NCBI GenBank assembly: GCA_018818885.1
Contig: JAHIRB010000024.1
Coordinates: forward strand, 1 to 45,173
DNA from: Patescibacteria group bacterium
Lineage (GTDB): Bacteria; Patescibacteriota; Patescibacteriia; Buchananbacterales; SURF-54
Length of the DNA stretch: 45,173 nucleotides
Reading direction: 5' to 3'
Positions 41,329 through 45,173 of this stretch are shown here, piece after piece; within the stretch, counting starts at the first letter, position 1, and every line of letters starts with the position of its first letter. The notes under the pieces are model-generated. The model saw only the letters and a list, made by a program, of their open reading frames with translations. It did no database searches and was not told the DNA's origin. Made by a program: the position numbers and the translations under genes.

Positions 41329-41453
41329 CCTCACCTTTGTTTCCTCTCCCACAAGGGGAGAGGAAAACGTACTATGTGAGTAGCGTGTGTTTGTATGCCA
41401 AGTACACATAGTACGTCCTCCTCTCCGATACGGAGAGGAGGACAGAGGTGAGG
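41329..41453. repeat. Three-hairpin palindromic repeat between uvrB and uvrA
   Basis: CCTCACCT at the left and AGGTGAGG at the right close the element. Inside lie CCTCTCCCACAAGGGGAGAGG-type and CCTCCTCTCC/GGAGAGGAGG hairpins on either side of ACGTACTATGTG/CACATAGTACGT, an exact 12-bp pair. It may end some uvrB transcripts, though no T-run is present. Confidence 0.85.
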
Positions 41454-41476
41454 TCAAAGTAGTAATCATAAAAACG

Positions 41477-44302
41477 ATGTCCAATGAAGATAAAATCACA
41501 ATCAAAGGAGCCAGAGAGCATAATTTAAAAAATATCAATGTCGAACTACCTATTGATAAGTTTATTGTAATTACTGGACTTTCTGGTTCTGGAAAGTCTT
41601 CCTTAGCATTTGATACTTTGTATGCAGAAGGCCAACGTCGATACGTAGAATCTTTATCTGCTTACGCGCGGCAGTTTTTAGGTGTGATGAGAAAACCACA
41701 TGTTGATTCAATTAAAGGACTTTCGCCTGCAATTTCGATAGAACAAAAAACTGTATCGAAAAATCCACGTTCAACAGTCGGTACGGTTACAGAGATTTAT
41801 GATTATTTAAGATTATTATTTGCACGCGTTGGTATCCCACATTGTCCGCAGTGTGGCAAGATTATAACACCTCAATCTGCTGAAAACATTGTCAAAACAG
41901 TTATAAAACAACAAGCATGGACAAAGCTGCAGATACTTTCGCCTGTCATACGTGGACAAAAAGGAACTTATGAAAAAGTATTTAAGACTCTGCATAAAGA
42001 AGGTTTTTCTAAAGTAAGAGTTGATGGAGAAGTTAATAATTTAGAAGATTGGTCAAAAATCAAACTAAAAAAATATGTCAAACATAATATCGAAATTGTT
42101 ATAGACAGAATGGTTCTGAAAAAAAGTATTGAATCACGTTTAACCGATAGTATTGAAACAGCACTATCACATGGCAAAGGTTTAGTGCTTGTCATATCCG
42201 ATAGTACAGAAAAGTTATATTCGCAACACCATGCCTGCGAAGATTGCGGAGTTTCGTTTGACGATTTACAACCTAGAATGTTTTCATTTAATTCACCGTT
42301 TGGTGCGTGCCCAACTTGTCATGGCCTTGGAATTTCACAGGAGTTTGATGAAGATCTGATCATCCCAAATAAAAATTTAACTTTGCAAGAAGGTGCGATA
42401 AAACCATACAGAATGCACGGAGAAGGTTGGCGCTTTCATCAAGTACAAAGCCTTTCTGAACATTTTGGTTTTGATATGCACACTGCATGGCAAAATTTAT
42501 CTCCAAAAATAAAAACGACCATTCTTTATGGAACACGTGAAAACGTAAAATTTAAATATCAATCAAAAGACCAGGAATCTAGTTATTCTTATAGTGGAGG
42601 TTTTGAAGGTGTTATCCCTCAAATGGAGAGACTGTACAAACAAACAGAATCAGAATATCGTCGTGTTGAAATCGCGAAATACATGCGCAATGCACTCTGC
42701 CCGGATTGCGAAGGCAAGCGTTTAAAACCAGAAAGTTTGGCAGTAACAGTCAACGAAAAAAACATTTGGGAATTAGGTGAGCAATCTATTGGTCATCTGC
42801 ATAAATTTTTTGCAGATCTTAAGCTAAACAAAACTGAAGCACAAATCGCCAAATTACTAATAAAAGAGATTCAAAATCGTCTAAATTTTCTTATCAATGT
42901 TGGATTAGACTATTTAGATTTAAACAGAGAAGCTGGTACTTTGTCAGGCGGTGAAGCCCAGCGGATTAGATTGGCAACTCAGATAGGTTCTGAACTTCGC
43001 GGGGTTTTATATATTTTAGATGAGCCATCTATTGGTCTACATCAACGTGATAATAAGAAATTAATTGAAACTTTAAAATCATTACGGGATTTAGGTAATA
43101 CTGTAGTTGTTGTTGAGCATGACGAAGAAACAATCATGTCAGCAGATGAAGTGATTGATTTAGGCCCAGGTGCGGGGATTCACGGTGGCGAGGTTGTGTG
43201 CCACGGAACTCCAAAGCAAATCCTGCCATGCAAAAAGTCATTAACTGCAGATTATATTGTGGGTAGACGTGAAATATCGGTACCAAAAGAACGCAGAAAA
43301 GCATTTGATTATTTGGAAATTTTAGGCGCACAACATAATAATTTAAAAAATATAGATGTTAAGATTCCACTTAAAGTTTTTACCTGCATAACTGGGGTTT
43401 CGGGTTCTGGAAAGTCAAGTTTAATAAATGATATATTATATAAAGCATTGTATAAGATATTTTGGGCTACAACTGATAAAGCTGGCAAACACAAAGGTTT
43501 AAAGGGTTATGGCAAGATCGATAAAGCTGTTATTGTCGATCAGTCGCCAATTGGCAGGACCCCACGCTCTAATCCAGCAACTTATATAGGAGTGTTTACT
43601 TATATACGTGATTTGTTTTCACAAGTTCCAGATGCTAAAGCACGCGGATATAAACCAGGTAGATTTAGCTTTAATGTATCTGGTGGACGCTGCGAAGAAT
43701 GCGAAGGTGATGGTACAAAAAAGATAGAAATGCATTTTTTGCCAGATATTTATGTTGAGTGTGAAAAATGTAAAGGAACACGATATAATGAAGAGACACT
43801 GACAGTAAAATACAAAAGCAAGAACATTTCTGAAGTCTTAAATATGACTGTTGAGGAAGCTTTGGAATTCTTCAAAAATATCCCCAGAATAAAAAATAAG
43901 CTCCAGACATTGTACGATGTTGGGCTTGGTTATATCACTTTAGGGCAGTCAGCCACCACTTTATCTGGGGGTGAAGCACAGCGCGTTAAGTTGACTTCTG
44001 AACTGTCTCGTCGAGGCGAAGGGAATACTTTATATATTTTGGATGAACCAACCACTGGTTTGCATTTTCATGATGTCAAAAAGTTATTGGAAGTTTTAAA
44101 TAGATTAGTCGAGCGAGGAAATACTGTGGTTGTCATCGAGCATAATTTAGATGTAATAAAATCCGCAGATTGGATTGTTGATCTTGGTCCAGAAGGCGGA
44201 GATAAGGGTGGGAGGATTGTAGTGGAAGGGACGCCGGAGCGTGTAGCAAAGTCAAGCAAGTGGAGTTATACGGGGAAGTATTTGCGTGGTGTATTAAGTT
44301 AA
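41477..44302 (+). CDS. uvrA: Excinuclease ABC subunit A
   Basis: 941 residues; the DNA-damage sensor of nucleotide excision repair, a duplicated ABC ATPase. [36 protein letters not shown] is the first Walker [29 protein letters not shown] a zinc module, [18 protein letters not shown] the first signature, [18 protein letters not shown] the second Walker [12 protein letters not shown] with CEKCKGTRY the second zinc module, and [16 protein letters not shown] the second signature. Start chosen at ATG 41477; frame upstream of it lies in repeat DNA. Confidence 0.97.
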   Translation: MSNEDKITIKGAREHNLKNINVELPIDKFIVITGLSGSGKSSLAFDTLYAEGQRRYVESLSAYARQFLGVMRKPHVDSIKGLSPAISIEQKTVSKNPRSTVGTVTEIYDYLRLLFARVGIPHCPQCGKIITPQSAENIVKTVIKQQAWTKLQILSPVIRGQKGTYEKVFKTLHKEGFSKVRVDGEVNNLEDWSKIKLKKYVKHNIEIVIDRMVLKKSIESRLTDSIETALSHGKGLVLVISDSTEKLYSQHHACEDCGVSFDDLQPRMFSFNSPFGACPTCHGLGISQEFDEDLIIPNKNLTLQEGAIKPYRMHGEGWRFHQVQSLSEHFGFDMHTAWQNLSPKIKTTILYGTRENVKFKYQSKDQESSYSYSGGFEGVIPQMERLYKQTESEYRRVEIAKYMRNALCPDCEGKRLKPESLAVTVNEKNIWELGEQSIGHLHKFFADLKLNKTEAQIAKLLIKEIQNRLNFLINVGLDYLDLNREAGTLSGGEAQRIRLATQIGSELRGVLYILDEPSIGLHQRDNKKLIETLKSLRDLGNTVVVVEHDEETIMSADEVIDLGPGAGIHGGEVVCHGTPKQILPCKKSLTADYIVGRREISVPKERRKAFDYLEILGAQHNNLKNIDVKIPLKVFTCITGVSGSGKSSLINDILYKALYKIFWATTDKAGKHKGLKGYGKIDKAVIVDQSPIGRTPRSNPATYIGVFTYIRDLFSQVPDAKARGYKPGRFSFNVSGGRCEECEGDGTKKIEMHFLPDIYVECEKCKGTRYNEETLTVKYKSKNISEVLNMTVEEALEFFKNIPRIKNKLQTLYDVGLGYITLGQSATTLSGGEAQRVKLTSELSRRGEGNTLYILDEPTTGLHFHDVKKLLEVLNRLVERGNTVVVIEHNLDVIKSADWIVDLGPEGGDKGGRIVVEGTPERVAKSSKWSYTGKYLRGVLS

Positions 44303-44310
44303 TTCTATTT

Positions 44311-44402
44311 GTCATCCCGAGCCTGTCGAGGGATCTCACCATATGCTTGTTGGTAGGTGTGAGATCCTTCGACTCCGGCCTTTGGCCTACGCTCAGGATG
44401 AC
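44311..44402. repeat. Palindromic interspersed repeat after uvrA
   Basis: GTCATCC...GGATGAC closes the element, with GGGATCTCAC/GTGAGATCC and GTCGAG/CTTCGAC-type inner pairs. The form GTCATCCCGAGCCTGTCGAGG is common across many bacterial genomes as a palindromic repeat. It is followed by an A-run on this strand. Confidence 0.85.
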
Positions 44403-44474
44403 AAAAAAGAAGTATTTACGGAGTGTTTTGTGATTTAGTTATTTTTAGAGATTATAGAGATTAGAGTTATTAGA

Positions 44475-44524
44475 GAAAAAAAGCGGGACCGGAAGATTCG
44501 TAACAACGAATACATTCCGGCCCC
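44475..44524 (-). terminator. Strong intrinsic terminator of the small-gene operon
   Basis: On the minus strand GGGGCCGGAA and TTCCGGTCCC form the outer stem around an exact inner pair ATTCGT/ACGAAT, followed by CGC and seven T residues. It ends transcription of the two small genes and faces uvrA, so it blocks read-through toward it. Confidence 0.85.
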
Positions 44525-44550
44525 TGGACCGCAGCGGCGAGCGACGGTTG

Positions 44551-44715
44551 CTATTTGTCAGCGATGTGACGTCCGGTTTCGGCATCAATATGACATACAC
44601 CGCATACACCATTTTGGAAAAAATTTCCACAGCGACTGCATCGATTGCCATTTGGTGGATAGCATATCCGTACAAATTCTTGGTTTACTGAAGCAACTAC
44701 TCTTTCGAAGTGCAT
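44551..44715 (-). CDS. Small zinc-ribbon protein
   Basis: 54 residues, too short for most gene callers. CSRCGNFFQNGVCGVC provides two CxxC pairs of a zinc ribbon. The start has AGGGAGGTGAT directly upstream, close to a perfect anti-SD match and stronger than almost any other gene here. It lies 20 bases after the previous small gene and before the terminator, so it is very likely translated. No known family. Its GC content is above that of the pilus and repair genes. Confidence 0.75.
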   Translation of the reverse strand: MHFERVVASVNQEFVRICYPPNGNRCSRCGNFFQNGVCGVCHIDAETGRHIADK

Positions 44716-44734
44716 TCGGAATCACCTCCCTAGG

Positions 44735-44995
44735 TTATGCATTATTGATTTCATCCCAAGTGCACAGTATTGCCGGCAGCGTTTGTTGGTCAGTTTCATT
44801 AATAATTTCAACTTTTTGGCAGTCACACAAATGCTTGAGAATTGTTGCTAAACCATGCGCAAATGCGAAAGCCAGATCTAGTGATCCGACAAACTCTCCG
44901 TCTATCGGCAGATGATTACGCTTTCGCGCACTTACTTCAAAGATGTCACCATAGTTTCGAACTATAACATGTGGCTCGTCTGGTCTTTCTGCCAT
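44735..44995 (-). CDS. Small hypothetical protein, unassigned
   Basis: 86 residues of no recognised family; mixed alpha/beta with a Cys pair (HLCDC) near 57 and a third Cys near the end. AAAGGAGGGATACTAATG gives a very strong ribosome binding site. It is the first gene of a two-gene minus-strand operon with the zinc-ribbon protein. Longer codon content and GC are above the window average. A function is not inferable. Confidence 0.7.
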   Translation of the reverse strand: MAERPDEPHVIVRNYGDIFEVSARKRNHLPIDGEFVGSLDLAFAFAHGLATILKHLCDCQKVEIINETDQQTLPAILCTWDEINNA

Positions 44996-45173
44996 TAGTA
45001 TCCCTCCTTTCTGATTTTATTGTCCTCATTTCCCTAGATTCGCATTTGAAACCGAACACTTGTAAAATAAAATTAGGATTTTAATTAAATAAAATAGTAT
45101 AATGAAAAAAAAGAAAGAAGTTTGCTCATTTAAATAAAAATGATAGAAATGAAATTAGCATTCTTTTAAGTAA
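44996..45173. other. Right-end intergenic region, no gene seen
   Basis: AT-rich sequence upstream of the small-gene operon. Several TATAAT-like words exist on both strands, but none has a convincing -35 partner. No open frame supported to the window end. Confidence 0.5.

Noticed and set aside
44445-44675. 76-residue minus-strand frame covering the terminator.
   Set aside because: It reads through the terminator and overlaps the zinc-ribbon gene, which has a strong ribosome binding site and a cysteine pattern in another frame.
1-45173. Alternative genetic code with UGA as glycine (as in some CPR lineages).
   Set aside because: UGA ends several clear genes, for example the giant prepilin, the DUF2779 gene and the gene at 1581-2063, at family-typical ends.

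Overview
The window is AT-rich, uses the standard bacterial code (UGA works as a stop) and carries many short GC-rich palindromic repeats. Together with a compact type IV pilus locus, a stand-alone riboflavin kinase, half-size ferritin-like proteins and uvrB-uvrA, this suggests a Candidatus Patescibacteria (CPR) genome. That placement is inference from gene content and style; there is no rRNA or other marker gene here to fix it.

Layout. (1) 1-5255 is a phage-like module: a large serine recombinase cut by the window start, a compact structured RNA with a predicted pseudoknot, a small nuclease-like gene, and an opposite-strand operon of ParB-like/adenine methyltransferase, small terminase and large terminase. 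(2) 5592-18980 is a one-directional defence-type island. It holds a SNF2 helicase plus a nuclease-methylase (a split type ISP-like restriction-modification pair), a TcmP/three-Cys radical-SAM-like pair, a DUF2779 nuclease, two micro-ORFs, and a tight four-gene cluster: HEPN protein, zinc-ribbon protein, M23 peptidase and trypsin-like protease. (3) 18981-22871 is repeat-rich, with an interrupted tRNA fragment, a GIY-YIG gene, an intact tRNA-Asn inside a 19-bp inverted repeat, two recombinase 3'-end remnants, an AbiE toxin-antitoxin pair and a SWIM-domain gene. The first remnant is about 97% identical to the first 92 bases of the window, so 1-20219 looks like a mobile island bounded by direct repeats.

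(4) 22872-25258 holds a wHTH-phosphoribosyltransferase behind a consensus promoter inside palindromes, a riboflavin kinase and an EamA transporter. (5) 25553-37214 is a type IV pilus locus: response regulator, PilB, PilC, several prepilins including a 1434-residue one with a seven-fold repeat, a PilM fused to a membrane segment and an SH3b domain, and two tandem major-pilin paralogues. (6) 37279-38911 holds two half-ferritin mini-genes, each behind a similar long-range stem-loop leader, a DJ-1/PfpI protein, and a small opposite-strand HTH/membrane-protein operon. (7) 39375-44302 is uvrB then uvrA, with three different palindromic repeats before, between and after them. (8) The right end has two small genes with unusually strong ribosome binding sites and a strong terminator.

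Most recognised promoters are of the extended -10 type (TGnTATAAT). The least explained items are the pseudoknotted RNA at 1449-1540, the HEPN/zinc/M23/trypsin cluster, the paired stem-loop leaders around 37.3-37.7 kb, and the nested palindromic insertions at 19-22.7 kb.
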